64,000 nucleotides of DNA, from NCBI RefSeq assembly GCF_002115755.1, contig NZ_JFKA01000010.1:62001-126000 (forward strand), given 5' to 3'. Shown here piece by piece: positions 44,735 to 53,323 of the stretch (within the stretch, counting starts at the first letter, position 1; each line of letters opens with the position of its first letter). The stretch is from Thalassospira mesophila (lineage in GTDB: Bacteria > Pseudomonadota > Alphaproteobacteria > Rhodospirillales > Thalassospiraceae). The translations under genes were made by a program, and so were the position numbers. Under the pieces are notes generated by a model that was not told where the DNA came from, did no database searches, and worked only from the letters and a program-made list of their open reading frames with translations.

Positions 44735-46177
44735 ATGCCCGCACCGCTTTCACCTGCCCCAACCGTTCCCGCCGAGCTGATCGCGGCCTTGCAAACCCTG
44801 CTCGGCCCCAAAGGCTGGAGCATGGATGCCAGCGTGTTGGAACAGCATAACCGCGAGGCCCGGGGCAAATTTACCGGGGCGGCGGATATTGTGCTTTATC
44901 CTGCCAGCACCGATGAAGTTGCCGCCTGCGTGCGCCTGTGCCACCGCGCAGCCATTGCGTTGGTGCCGCAAGGGGGCAATACCGGGCGCTGTGGCGGTGC
45001 CGTTGCCGATAACGGCCAAATCCTGATCAATCTGGGCCGCATGAACCAGATTATCAATACCGATGCCCGTGATTTCACCATGACCGTTCAGGCCGGGACA
45101 ATCTTACACACCATTCAGCAAACGGCCGAAAACCACGACCTGTTGTTTCCGTTAAGTCTGGGCGCACAGGGCAGTTGCCAGATTGGCGGCAACCTTGCCA
45201 CCAACGCCGGTGGGCTGAATGTTATTCGGTATGGCAATACCCGCGATCTGGTTTTGGGGCTTGAGGTGGTGTTGGCCGATGGCACAATCTGGAACGGCCT
45301 TTCCAAATTGCGCAAGGACAATACCGGCTATGATTTGCGTGATTTGTTTATCGGGTCCGAAGGCACCCTTGGCATTATCACCGCCTGCACCCTGAAACTG
45401 TTTCCCCGCCCGCGCCAGATTGCAACAGCGTGGGTTGCCCTTGAAAGTGTTGACGCGGCACTGGATTTGCTGGCACTGGCCCGGCGCGAAAGCGGAGATG
45501 CCATTGCCGCCTTTGAACTGATGAGCCAGTTTGCGCAGGATTTATGCATTCGCCATATTCAAAATTGCACCACCCCGCTGCAAACAGTCGCACCGTGGTA
45601 TGCAATGATCGAAATTACCTCGTCGCGCCCGCATGACGATTTAACCACTGTGATGCATGGTCTGCTGGAACGTGCCCTTGAAAGCGGTTTCATCAGCGAC
45701 GGTACAATTGCGCAATCCGAGGCACAACGCGCCAATTTATGGGCATTGCGTGAGGGTATCCCCCCCGCCCAAACCCGCGAGGGCGGCAGCATAAAACATG
45801 ATGTTTCCGTGCCGGTGTCATCGGTTCCTGCCCTGATCGAACGGGGCATTGCCCAGGCATTAAAACGCATTCCCGGCATTCGTCCCTGCCCGTTTGGCCA
45901 TGTTGGCGATGGCAACATCCATTTCAATTTCAGCCAGCCGGTCGACATGCCCCGCGAGGTCTTTTTGGCCCAGTGGGAAAATTTAAACCGCGATATCCAC
46001 GATATTGTCGCCGATCTGGGCGGATCAATCAGCGCGGAACACGGCATTGGCCGTTTGAAGGTCGAGGAGCTGGCGCATTATGCCGACCCGGCGAAAATGC
46101 AGCTTTTAAAAGCGATAAAACAGGCGATTGATCCGCAAAACACGCTAAATCCCGGCAAAATCGTCAACCCGGCATAA
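44735..46177 (+). CDS. FAD-linked oxidase, D-2-hydroxyglutarate / D-lactate dehydrogenase family
   Basis: A 480-residue flavoprotein of the GlcD/DLD family. The FAD-binding PCMH domain has LVPQGGNTGRCGGAV and GAQGSCQIGGNLATNAGGLN, and the FAD-linked C-terminal domain ends with HVGDGNIHFNF (metal/substrate His) and SISAEHGIGRLK. These enzymes oxidise D-2-hydroxy acids; relatives with this exact pattern are often D-2-hydroxyglutarate dehydrogenases. The substrate is not certain. The ATG at 44735 is used; the longer frame starts with TTG. Confidence 0.9.
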   Translation: MPAPLSPAPTVPAELIAALQTLLGPKGWSMDASVLEQHNREARGKFTGAADIVLYPASTDEVAACVRLCHRAAIALVPQGGNTGRCGGAVADNGQILINLGRMNQIINTDARDFTMTVQAGTILHTIQQTAENHDLLFPLSLGAQGSCQIGGNLATNAGGLNVIRYGNTRDLVLGLEVVLADGTIWNGLSKLRKDNTGYDLRDLFIGSEGTLGIITACTLKLFPRPRQIATAWVALESVDAALDLLALARRESGDAIAAFELMSQFAQDLCIRHIQNCTTPLQTVAPWYAMIEITSSRPHDDLTTVMHGLLERALESGFISDGTIAQSEAQRANLWALREGIPPAQTREGGSIKHDVSVPVSSVPALIERGIAQALKRIPGIRPCPFGHVGDGNIHFNFSQPVDMPREVFLAQWENLNRDIHDIVADLGGSISAEHGIGRLKVEELAHYADPAKMQLLKAIKQAIDPQNTLNPGKIVNPA

Positions 46178-46183
46178 TACCAA

Positions 46184-46322
46184 ACCTCATTGATCGAAAC
46201 CGATCAATGAGGTCCTCAGTCGGCGGGCGGGCTTCTCTGAACCCCTTGCCTTTCGCGGCACAAGCCGCGCGGCGCCGTCGCGCCTAACCAGTTCCCCATG
46301 AGTCTTCCTCATAGAGAACTGG
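46184..46322. repeat. Structured non-coding block with two strong hairpins
   Basis: The first hairpin (46184-46213) has a perfect 13-bp stem with an AAAC loop (arm ACCTCATTGATCG) and no T run. The second (46288-46322) pairs CCAGTTC with GAACTGG and ATGAG with CTCAT inside. A GC-rich segment with CCGCGCGG-like palindromes lies between. It may be a dispersed repeat or a structured RNA; only one copy is seen here. A 71-residue minus-strand frame across it looks like chance. Confidence 0.5.
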
Positions 46323-46378
46323 CATAAGCGCGCGGGTCGCGATATGCGTGGCACCAGTTTGCCCCAATCGATCAAACG

Positions 46379-46408
46379 AAAAGGGGTGCGACCGCATCGC
46401 ACCCCTTT
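46379..46408 (-). terminator. Terminator after the acid phosphatase gene
   Basis: AAAGGGGTGCG pairs with CGCACCCCTTT around a 7-nt loop; on the minus strand TTTT follows. It lies 35 nt after the stop of the minus-strand acid phosphatase gene. Confidence 0.82.
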
Positions 46409-46442
46409 ATAAATCAGATATTTAATCAGATGTCCGAACCGG

Positions 46443-47285
46443 TTATTTCGGGCCGTCCCAATCGTTTAAGGCATCGGTTTTCATCTGGCGGCGTTCTTCT
46501 GGCGAAAGTTTCCAGTTGTCACCAAAGGCGGCTGATTCCCATGAGCCATAGGTCGGGTTGGGCAGCATGAACCAGCGTTCACCCCAGTAATCGCTATATT
46601 CATCCATTTTGGCGATACGGCCTTTGACATCACCGCCCATGTCATCGACGAAATCGCCAAAGTTATCGCCAAACATCATGATAATACGATGATCGGCGGC
46701 AACCGCATCGCGGCGTGTGCCTTTGTCCGAACCCCATTCCTTCTTTTCGCCGCGCACCATTACGTGGTCGGCATCGGCATAGGGGAAGCCATATTTTTTA
46801 AGATTGGCAATGGTGGCGGCTTCTTCCGGGGCTTTGCGGTTGGTGACGTAATAAACAGCCACACCCTTGGCCGCAGCGGCCTTGGTCAATTCCAGCGCCC
46901 CCGGGGTCGGGGTCGACATTTCGGTATTTACAAATTCCGCCCAGGTTTTCGAGCTATAGGATGAATCCGCTGTTACCACCCATGACTGATAAGCCGAGTT
47001 ATCAAGAACGGTTTCGTCAACATCAAGCACGATGGCCGGTGATTTGGACATATAATTGTCGCCCTGCTCAAGGGCTGCGGTCCAGCTATGGTCGCCAATG
47101 GCGGCACCAAGCAAACGCTGAGCGCCGGCATAAACAGATTTGGCGGTGGTTTTATATTCGACCGAGGTCTGATACCACAAAGCGGCATTCAGCCCGTCAT
47201 TCGGTTTTGCGTCCTGTGCCTGAGCCGCAAAAGAGACCAAAGTGGCAAGTGCAGTGGCACCCGCCAGTTTCATAAATACGTTCAT
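46443..47285 (-). CDS. Secreted acid phosphatase, e(P4)/class C HAD family
   Basis: A 280-residue exported HAD phosphatase. A signal peptide (KLAGATALATLVSFAAQAQ) is followed by SPAIVLDVDETVLDNSAYQS, the DxDxT catalytic motif of the class C / e(P4) group, then VYYVTNRKAPEE and MMFGDNFGDFVDD with the other Asp residues. The enzyme probably removes phosphate from nucleotides or phosphomonoesters in the periplasm. No lipobox, unlike Haemophilus e(P4). The ATG at 47285 is used because the signal peptide begins there; GGGAG lies about 10 nt upstream. Confidence 0.9.
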   Translation of the reverse strand: MNVFMKLAGATALATLVSFAAQAQDAKPNDGLNAALWYQTSVEYKTTAKSVYAGAQRLLGAAIGDHSWTAALEQGDNYMSKSPAIVLDVDETVLDNSAYQSWVVTADSSYSSKTWAEFVNTEMSTPTPGALELTKAAAAKGVAVYYVTNRKAPEEAATIANLKKYGFPYADADHVMVRGEKKEWGSDKGTRRDAVAADHRIIMMFGDNFGDFVDDMGGDVKGRIAKMDEYSDYWGERWFMLPNPTYGSWESAAFGDNWKLSPEERRQMKTDALNDWDGPK

Positions 47286-47492
47286 CTTATCATGCTCCCT
47301 GTTAACTGCCCGGCGGTTGACCGCTCGGTCAGGATTGCGACAGGATGCCATGTTGGTCGAACTTGAAAACCCCTTTTTTATCATTGGCCCGACATTCACC
47401 GCTAAATGCGCCATTTTCGCCACGGCCCGCCCCAAAACAAATTCGGCGCGATTATGCAAATCGCGCCAAAGCAGCACCCCGTCCGGGTTTAT

Positions 47493-47810
47493 TTATAGAG
47501 TCGACCGTTTTTCAAACCCGGAAAGATCTTCAACAATCGGCACCGCTTGTTCATGAATACGTTCCACCCGCGCATTTTCCGGCCCTTGTTGTGCCGCACT
47601 TAACATGGACTGCACAACCGACGGCGCCCCGCAAAACACCGCCTCGACCGTGCCATCGGCACGGTTACGCACCCAGCCGGTCAAGCCGCGCTTGCGGGCC
47701 TGCTCAACCGTCCAGGCCCGATACCACACCCCTTGCACCCGGCCTTCTATCCGCACCAATACGGCAATGTCGCCGGTGCCGGTTACCGGGTCGGGGTCTG
47801 TCTGTGACAT
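47493..47810 (-). CDS. acyP: Acylphosphatase
   Basis: A 105-residue acylphosphatase. The phosphate-binding loop GRVQGVWYRAWT (with the catalytic Arg) and GWVRNRADGTVEAVF (with the catalytic Asn) are both present. It hydrolyses acyl phosphates such as acetyl phosphate or carbamoyl phosphate. AAGG lies before the ATG. It lies 69 nt before the DUF1244 gene. Confidence 0.95.
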   Translation of the reverse strand: MSQTDPDPVTGTGDIAVLVRIEGRVQGVWYRAWTVEQARKRGLTGWVRNRADGTVEAVFCGAPSVVQSMLSAAQQGPENARVERIHEQAVPIVEDLSGFEKRSTL

Positions 47811-47879
47811 GGTAAACCTTCCTGATTGCCGAGCTGCACTGCCCGCATAGCATACGTGCCGGGCAGTTATCGCCCCACC

Positions 47880-48263
47880 TTATTTGGCGCCGGGAATATC
47901 GGCATGCAAATGGCTGTTTTCCTTAAAGATGCGTTTTTGCTCGTCACTGGCCGGGGCCTGATGATTGTCTTTCCATGCATCATAAGTCATGCCGTAAACC
48001 ACTTCGCGGGCCTGATCATAATCCATGGTAACGTTATGGTCGCGCGCAGCCGCCAAATACCATTTCGCCAGGCAATTTCGGCAAAAACCGGCCAAATTCA
48101 TCAGGTCGATATTTTGCACATCCTTGCGGTTTTGCAAATGACCGACCAGCCCGCGAAAGGCGGCGGCTTCAAGTTCCAGCCGGGTTTGCGCGTCAAGTTC
48201 GCTCGCAACACCGCCCCCGGTTGCGGCTTCGTCACTTAAATTCGATCCGGCACAATCAGACAT
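47880..48263 (-). CDS. DUF1244 family protein
   Basis: A 127-residue protein ending in the DUF1244 pattern (AAAFRGLVGHLQNRKDVQN, MNLAGFCRNCLAKWY, MDYDQAREVVYGMTYDAWK). The first 40 residues are a variable acidic/Gly-rich lead. The conserved CRNC pair suggests a metal or redox site, but the function is not known. The start at 48263 is set by AAAGGATGG upstream; it overlaps the end of the HAD gene by 8 nt, so the two are coupled. Confidence 0.88.
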   Translation of the reverse strand: MSDCAGSNLSDEAATGGGVASELDAQTRLELEAAAFRGLVGHLQNRKDVQNIDLMNLAGFCRNCLAKWYLAAARDHNVTMDYDQAREVVYGMTYDAWKDNHQAPASDEQKRIFKENSHLHADIPGAK

Positions 48264-48990
48264 TTTCCATCCTTTCGCCTGCACATTGTTTGCATAGTGA
48301 TGTAATCAGTTCGGGCACCTGCGCAATATCGGCAGCTTCACAAAACAGGTCGTTATCAATTTCAATCTGGCCCACCATTTCATGAACCCAGGTAATTTCA
48401 TAGGGCACATGAATGGCCGCCCCGCCGCATTCCAGCACCGGCAAAATATCGGATTTCATCGAATTGCCGATCATAACGGCTTCCGACGGCTCCACCCCGT
48501 AACGACCAAAAATGTTACGGTAGGTCAGCGGGTCTTTTTCCGAGACAATCTCAACCCCGGCAAACAGCTTTTCCAGACCAGACCGTTCGATTTTAAGCTG
48601 CTGGGCGATCAAATCACCCTTGGTAATCAGGATAAGTTTGCAATCCGCCCGGTCGGCAAAATGGCGCAGCACGGTCTTTGCCCCGTCAAGCAGGCGGGTC
48701 GGCGCACGCAGCATGGATTTGCCAATTTCGGCCAGTTCATGAATTTCGGCAGCACTGATCTTTTTGTCCGAAACCTCAATCGCGGTTTCGATCATCGACA
48801 GGGTAAAGCCGGTAATACCGTAACCATAGATCGACAGGTTTTCCAACTCGGCCTGATACAGCCGTTCATCAACCCTGTCGGCATCGCCATGATTTCCCAG
48901 CATTTCACGCAGGCGCACATGGGCATCGCGAAACAGCGGCTCGTTGTGCCAAAGGGTATCATCGCCATCAAAGGCAATCAGCTTGAACAT
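48256..48990 (-). CDS. HAD family hydrolase
   Basis: A 244-residue HAD phosphatase of the YjjG/2-haloacid-dehalogenase-like group. Motif I is FDGDDTLWHNEPLF, motif II is ILITKGDL, and motifs III/IV lie in EKDPLTYRNIFGRYGVEPSEAVMIGNSMKSDILP. A helical cap lies between motif I and motif II. The substrate is not readable. Its end overlaps the DUF1244 start, forming a two-gene unit. Confidence 0.9.
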   Translation of the reverse strand: MFKLIAFDGDDTLWHNEPLFRDAHVRLREMLGNHGDADRVDERLYQAELENLSIYGYGITGFTLSMIETAIEVSDKKISAAEIHELAEIGKSMLRAPTRLLDGAKTVLRHFADRADCKLILITKGDLIAQQLKIERSGLEKLFAGVEIVSEKDPLTYRNIFGRYGVEPSEAVMIGNSMKSDILPVLECGGAAIHVPYEITWVHEMVGQIEIDNDLFCEAADIAQVPELITSLCKQCAGERMENV

Positions 48991-49383
48991 TCACACTCTC
49001 TTGCATCGTTTCTTATAAAAAACGCCCGGTTGCCCGGCTATTTTCAGGACGCAGACCATATGCCACCGCCTGACACGGGTAAAGCCCCGCCCTTATGTAT
49101 TTAATATGCGCAGGGAACTTCGCAAAGAGGCCATCGATAATCTGGTTCAGGGCATCGCTGGCAAGGATGCTCCGCGCCCGGTCACACCGTGCCGGTTAAT
49201 CATCTGGCACCATAACGGCTTGTAGTTTTGTGCAACAAGTCCGGATGACTGTGTCTTTTACACAATCCTCGACCTACCTAACCCCGGATGCCATCGACCA
49301 GCCCAATGACATTGATGTTAATGAAGTTATCATTCGATCAACTGCGCGTGCGTTCTGATGGCTGACATACCACAACAACAAAC
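48991..49383. other. Intergenic stretch without a clear gene
   Basis: About 390 bp. A short plus-strand frame from the ATG at 49106 gives 38 residues (RRELRKEAIDNLVQGIAGKD, then a stop) with no recognised family and no good ribosome-binding site; it may be a gene remnant. I see no RNA gene, promoter signature or repeat. Confidence 0.4.
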
Positions 49384-49421
49384 AAAAACAGCGCCGAGGC
49401 ATCTGATACCCGGCGCTGTTT
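49384..49421. terminator. Terminator downstream of pccA
   Basis: AAACAGCGCCG pairs with CGGCGCTGTTT around a 14-nt loop. On the minus strand a run of five T follows, about 45 nt after the pccA stop, so it ends the pccBA transcript. Confidence 0.85.
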
Positions 49422-49463
49422 ATGTCAATCAGCAACATTCGTGATGCGGACAAACGGCCCCGA

Positions 49464-51467
49464 TCAGGCGTCGTCTTTTTCAAACTCGATAATGATCGCA
49501 TCGACCGAAAGGTTCGCCCCTTGCTCGGCATGGATGGTTTTAACCACTCCCTTGCTTTCGGCTTTCAGCACATTTTCCATTTTCATGGCTTCAAGAATGC
49601 ACAATTCCTGACCGGGCTGCACGGTTTGCCCTTCCGCGACCGATACCTTGACCAGAAGGCCTGGCATCGGGGAGAGCAGGAAGTTGGACATATCGGGGGC
49701 GGCCTTGAACGGCATCAGTTTTTGCAACTCGGCAACTCGGGGGCGCAAAACCTTGATGCTGCGTTGAACACCATTGGCCGACAAGCGATAACCCGTGCCT
49801 TCAACATCAACCTGCACACAAACAGGTGTTCCATCAATCTCGCCCAAAAACAGGTCATCCCCGATTTTCCAGTTCGACGCGATGCCAAAACTGCGATCCT
49901 TAATCGCGACAATGTAATCGCCATTAACACCGTCAATTTCGATGTCAAACGCGGTATGGTCATCGCCGTTGATCGCAACCCAGCTTTCAGGGATCGGGGC
50001 TGCGTTTTCGCGCAACTGACCGGTAATGCCGCCATTGCGTTCTGCCAGACGCTGGTTGATATAGGCGGCCACCGTGATCAGGGTTTGCGGGTCGTCATTG
50101 GGCAAATCATCGGTGGAAAAACCGTCGGGATATTCTTCAGCAATGAAATTGGTGGTGATATTGCCATCCTGAAAGCGTTTATTGGCCATAACCGCAGCCA
50201 GAAACGGAATATTGTGCGAAATGCCGCGGATAAAATAGGCATCAAGCGCACTGCGCATATGATGAATGGCTTCATCGCGATCCGCACCATAGGTAACCAG
50301 CTTTGCCACCATCGGATCATAGAACATCGAAATTTCGCCGCCTTCAAACACGCCGGTATCAACCCGGACGGTGTCGGTTTCAACCGGTGGCTGATAACGC
50401 ACCAGACGCCCGGTCGAGGGCAGAAATTCGCGAAACGGATCTTCGGCGTAAATGCGGGTTTCCATCGCCCAGCCGGTTAAGGTCACATCTTCCTGGCGCA
50501 GGGTGAGTTCCTCGCCAAATGCAATGCGGATCATCCATTCCACCAGATCCTGCTTGGTCACAAGTTCGGTCACCGGATGTTCGACCTGCAGGCGGGTATT
50601 CATTTCAAGGAAATAGAAGTTTTTGTCTTTATCGACAATAAACTCCACCGTCCCGGCCGAGCAATAATCCACCGCACGCGCCAGTGCCACCGCCTGTTCG
50701 CCCATGGCCTTGCGGGTTTCGGGGTCGATAAACGGCGACGGGGCTTCTTCAACCACTTTTTGATGGCGACGCTGGATCGAACATTCACGTTCGCCCAGAT
50801 AAATCGCGTTGCCGTGTTTATCGGCCAGCACCTGAATTTCAATATGGCGGGGCTGCTCGACGAATTTTTCGATAAACACGCGATCATCGCCAAAGCTTGA
50901 CGCGGCTTCGGAGGTTGCGCGTTCAAACCCCTCGCGGCATTCGGCATCGTTGCGCGCAATGCGCATGCCCTTGCCGCCCCCGCCCGCCGATGCCTTCAGC
51001 ATCACCGGATAACCGACTTCGTTGGCGATTTTAACCGCTTCGTCCGTATCCTTGATCACGCCCATATGGCCCGGCACGGTGGAAACCCCGGCATCGGCGG
51101 CAATTTTTTTCGAGGTGATTTTATCGCCCATGGCACCAATGGCACCGGTTGGCGGGCCGATAAATTCAACATTGGCCTCGGCCAGCGCCTTGGCAAATTT
51201 TTGATTTTCCGACAGGAAACCATAACCGGGATGAACCGCCTCGGCCCCGGTTTGTTTGCAGGCATCGATGATTTTATCGATCAGCAAATAGGACTGGTTG
51301 GACGGGGCCGCCCCAATATGCACGGCTTCATCGGCCATTTGCACATGCAGGGCATTTTTATCGGCATCGGAATAAACAGCAACCGTGGCAATGCCCATTC
51401 TTCGTGCCGATTTAATCACACGGCAGGCAATTTCGCCACGGTTGGCAATCAGGATTTTCTTAAACAT
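49464..51467 (-). CDS. pccA: Propionyl-CoA carboxylase, alpha (biotin carboxylase + BCCP) subunit
   Basis: A 667-residue biotin-dependent carboxylase subunit. The biotin carboxylase part (about residues 1-450) shows IANRGEIACRVIKSARRMG, MLKASAGGGGKGMRIARND and EMNTRLQVEHPVTE. The C-terminal biotinyl domain carries the AMKM biotinylation motif (EAMKMENVLKAE), with a BT-like linking domain before it. With PccB it carboxylates propionyl-CoA to methylmalonyl-CoA, used in branched-chain amino acid, odd-chain fatty acid and propionate use. It follows pccB by 17 nt. Acetyl- or methylcrotonyl-CoA activity is less likely given the pairing. Confidence 0.94.
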   Translation of the reverse strand: MFKKILIANRGEIACRVIKSARRMGIATVAVYSDADKNALHVQMADEAVHIGAAPSNQSYLLIDKIIDACKQTGAEAVHPGYGFLSENQKFAKALAEANVEFIGPPTGAIGAMGDKITSKKIAADAGVSTVPGHMGVIKDTDEAVKIANEVGYPVMLKASAGGGGKGMRIARNDAECREGFERATSEAASSFGDDRVFIEKFVEQPRHIEIQVLADKHGNAIYLGERECSIQRRHQKVVEEAPSPFIDPETRKAMGEQAVALARAVDYCSAGTVEFIVDKDKNFYFLEMNTRLQVEHPVTELVTKQDLVEWMIRIAFGEELTLRQEDVTLTGWAMETRIYAEDPFREFLPSTGRLVRYQPPVETDTVRVDTGVFEGGEISMFYDPMVAKLVTYGADRDEAIHHMRSALDAYFIRGISHNIPFLAAVMANKRFQDGNITTNFIAEEYPDGFSTDDLPNDDPQTLITVAAYINQRLAERNGGITGQLRENAAPIPESWVAINGDDHTAFDIEIDGVNGDYIVAIKDRSFGIASNWKIGDDLFLGEIDGTPVCVQVDVEGTGYRLSANGVQRSIKVLRPRVAELQKLMPFKAAPDMSNFLLSPMPGLLVKVSVAEGQTVQPGQELCILEAMKMENVLKAESKGVVKTIHAEQGANLSVDAIIIEFEKDDA

Positions 51468-51484
51468 ATCTGGATGCTCCGGGC

Positions 51485-53017
51485 TTACAGCGGGATATTG
51501 CCGTGTTTTTTAACGGGGTTCTTGATGTCCTTGTTGCGCAACATCGAAAGAGACTTGCACACCCGGCGGCGCGTGCCATGCGGCATAATGACATCATCGA
51601 TATAGCCCTTGCGCCCGGCAACAAACGGGTTGGCAAATTTCTGGCGGTATTCCTCGGTCCGGGCTTCGATCTTGGCCGGGTCTTTCATGTCCGCCCGGAA
51701 AATAATTTCCACCGCGCCCTTTGCCCCCATCACGGCAATTTCGGCACTGGGCCAGGCATAATTCACATCGCCGCGCAAATGTTTGGACGCCATCACGTCA
51801 TAAGCCCCACCATAAGCCTTGCGGGTAATGACCGTTACCTTGGGCACCGTTGCCTCGGCATAGGCATAAAGCAGCTTTGCACCGTGTTTAATAATCCCGC
51901 CCAGTTCCTGTGCTGTGCCCGGCATAAAGCCTGGCACATCAACAAAGGTGACAATCGGAATGTTATAGGCATCGCAAAAGCGCACAAAACGCGCGGCCTT
52001 TTTGGAACTGGCAATGTCAAGGCACCCGGCCAGAACCATTGGCTGGTTGGCAACAATGCCCACCGTTCGCCCATCCATACGTGCCATGCCGATGATGATG
52101 TTTTTGGCATAATCGGGCTGAATTTCATAAAAGTCGCCTTCATCCACGGTTTTGTGGATCAGCTCCTTCATGTCGTAAGGCATGTTGGGGTTTTCAGGCA
52201 CCAGGGTATCAAGCGAGAAATCATCGCGATTAACCGGGTCTTCGCATTTGTGCGCAGGCGGCTGTTCCTTGTTTGATAACGGCAGAAAATCGATGAAACG
52301 CCGCGTTTGCAGCAATAAATCCACATCGTTTTCAAAGGCCAGATCGGCGACACCGGAAATGGCGGTGTGGGTGATCGCCCCGCCCAGTTCCTCGTGCGTG
52401 ACTTCTTCGTGGGTAACGGTTTTAACCACGTCCGGCCCGGTCACGAACATATAGGAGCTGTCCTTGACCATAAAAATAAAGTCGGTCATGGCAGGGCTAT
52501 AAACCGCCCCCCCGGCACAGGGCCCCATAATCAGCGATATTTGCGGAATAACGCCCGATGCCTCGACATTGCGTTGAAACACATCGGCGTACCCTGCCAG
52601 GCTTTCAACCCCTTCCTGAATACGGGCACCACCCGAATCATTCAGGCCAATCACGGGCGCGCCCACCTTCATCGCCTGATCCATGATCTTGCCAATTTTG
52701 CGCGCATGTGCCCCCGAAAGGGCACCGCCAAACACGGTAAAATCCTGACTGAACACAAACACCAGACGGCCATTAATCGTGCCATGACCGGTTACAACAC
52801 CATCACCGGGAATGCGGTTTTCGGACATGCCGAAATCAACGCTATCATGTTCAACAAACATGTCCCATTCCTCGAAACTGTCTTCATCAAGCAGCACATC
52901 AAGGCGTTCACGCGCCGTGAGCTTGCCTTTTTCGTGCTGTTTGTCGATGCGTTTTTGCCCGCCGCCCATTGCGGCGTCGGCACGCATTTCTTCGAGTTTG
53001 GTGATGATTTCCTGCAT
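51485..53017 (-). CDS. pccB: Propionyl-CoA carboxylase, beta (carboxyltransferase) subunit
   Basis: A 510-residue carboxyltransferase with N- and C-terminal crotonase-type halves. [20 protein letters not shown], the [20 protein letters not shown] oxyanion loop, [19 protein letters not shown] and [20 protein letters not shown] are typical of PccB. It transfers carboxyl from biotin to propionyl-CoA. AAGGA precedes the ATG. It heads the pccB-pccA operon; a possible operator lies just upstream. Confidence 0.96.
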   Translation of the reverse strand: MQEIITKLEEMRADAAMGGGQKRIDKQHEKGKLTARERLDVLLDEDSFEEWDMFVEHDSVDFGMSENRIPGDGVVTGHGTINGRLVFVFSQDFTVFGGALSGAHARKIGKIMDQAMKVGAPVIGLNDSGGARIQEGVESLAGYADVFQRNVEASGVIPQISLIMGPCAGGAVYSPAMTDFIFMVKDSSYMFVTGPDVVKTVTHEEVTHEELGGAITHTAISGVADLAFENDVDLLLQTRRFIDFLPLSNKEQPPAHKCEDPVNRDDFSLDTLVPENPNMPYDMKELIHKTVDEGDFYEIQPDYAKNIIIGMARMDGRTVGIVANQPMVLAGCLDIASSKKAARFVRFCDAYNIPIVTFVDVPGFMPGTAQELGGIIKHGAKLLYAYAEATVPKVTVITRKAYGGAYDVMASKHLRGDVNYAWPSAEIAVMGAKGAVEIIFRADMKDPAKIEARTEEYRQKFANPFVAGRKGYIDDVIMPHGTRRRVCKSLSMLRNKDIKNPVKKHGNIPL

Positions 53018-53082
53018 GCTGGCTGATCCTTGTTTGTGGCCCGGCCGGAATTAAAACAGCTTCCCGCGGGATGCGGGCGCAA

Positions 53083-53119
53083 AATTGGAATACCATTATT
53101 CGGTACTGGAATGCCAATT
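53083..53119. promoter_or_regulatory. Possible operator upstream of pccB
   Basis: AATTGGAAT and ATGCCAATT form an inverted repeat (8 of 9 matched) with 19 nt between; the same region holds direct copies TTGGAATACC and CTGGAATGCC. It sits 66-102 bp before the pccB start. The binding protein is unknown. Confidence 0.3.
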
Positions 53120-53251
53120 ATTTTTACACGGCATATTTTAATACCGCAATGGCGCAAACGCCTGAATTCCCTAACGTCAAAGGAAAATGCCAGATTTGGC
53201 CGAACTAAAGTCTACCCACATCAGAAGGGGCGCATATAACGCGAAAAGGCG

Positions 53252-53295
53252 AAAACAGGGCAATTTGGGCGTGTGAAACACCCGCCATTGCCCTG
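53252..53295 (-). terminator. Terminator after the diguanylate cyclase gene
   Basis: CAGGGCAAT pairs with ATTGCCCTG, and GGCGTGTG with CACCCGCC inside. On the minus strand TTTTCGCCTTTT follows, about 30 nt after the stop of the diguanylate cyclase gene. Confidence 0.7.
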
Positions 53296-53323
53296 CCCTG
53301 TTGCCGTGTCGCCCATTCAAGGC

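Noticed and set aside
46187-46402. 71-residue minus-strand reading frame in the structured block
   Set aside because: It runs through both arms of two hairpins and a terminator, has an Arg/Pro-rich composition typical of GC-rich chance frames, and lacks a ribosome-binding site.
49106-49222. 38-residue plus-strand frame as a small gene
   Set aside because: No ribosome-binding site and no family; kept only as a possible remnant in the intergenic entry.
49274-49531. 85-residue minus-strand frame overlapping the end of pccA
   Set aside because: It covers a strong terminator and overlaps the pccA C-terminus; composition is not protein-like.
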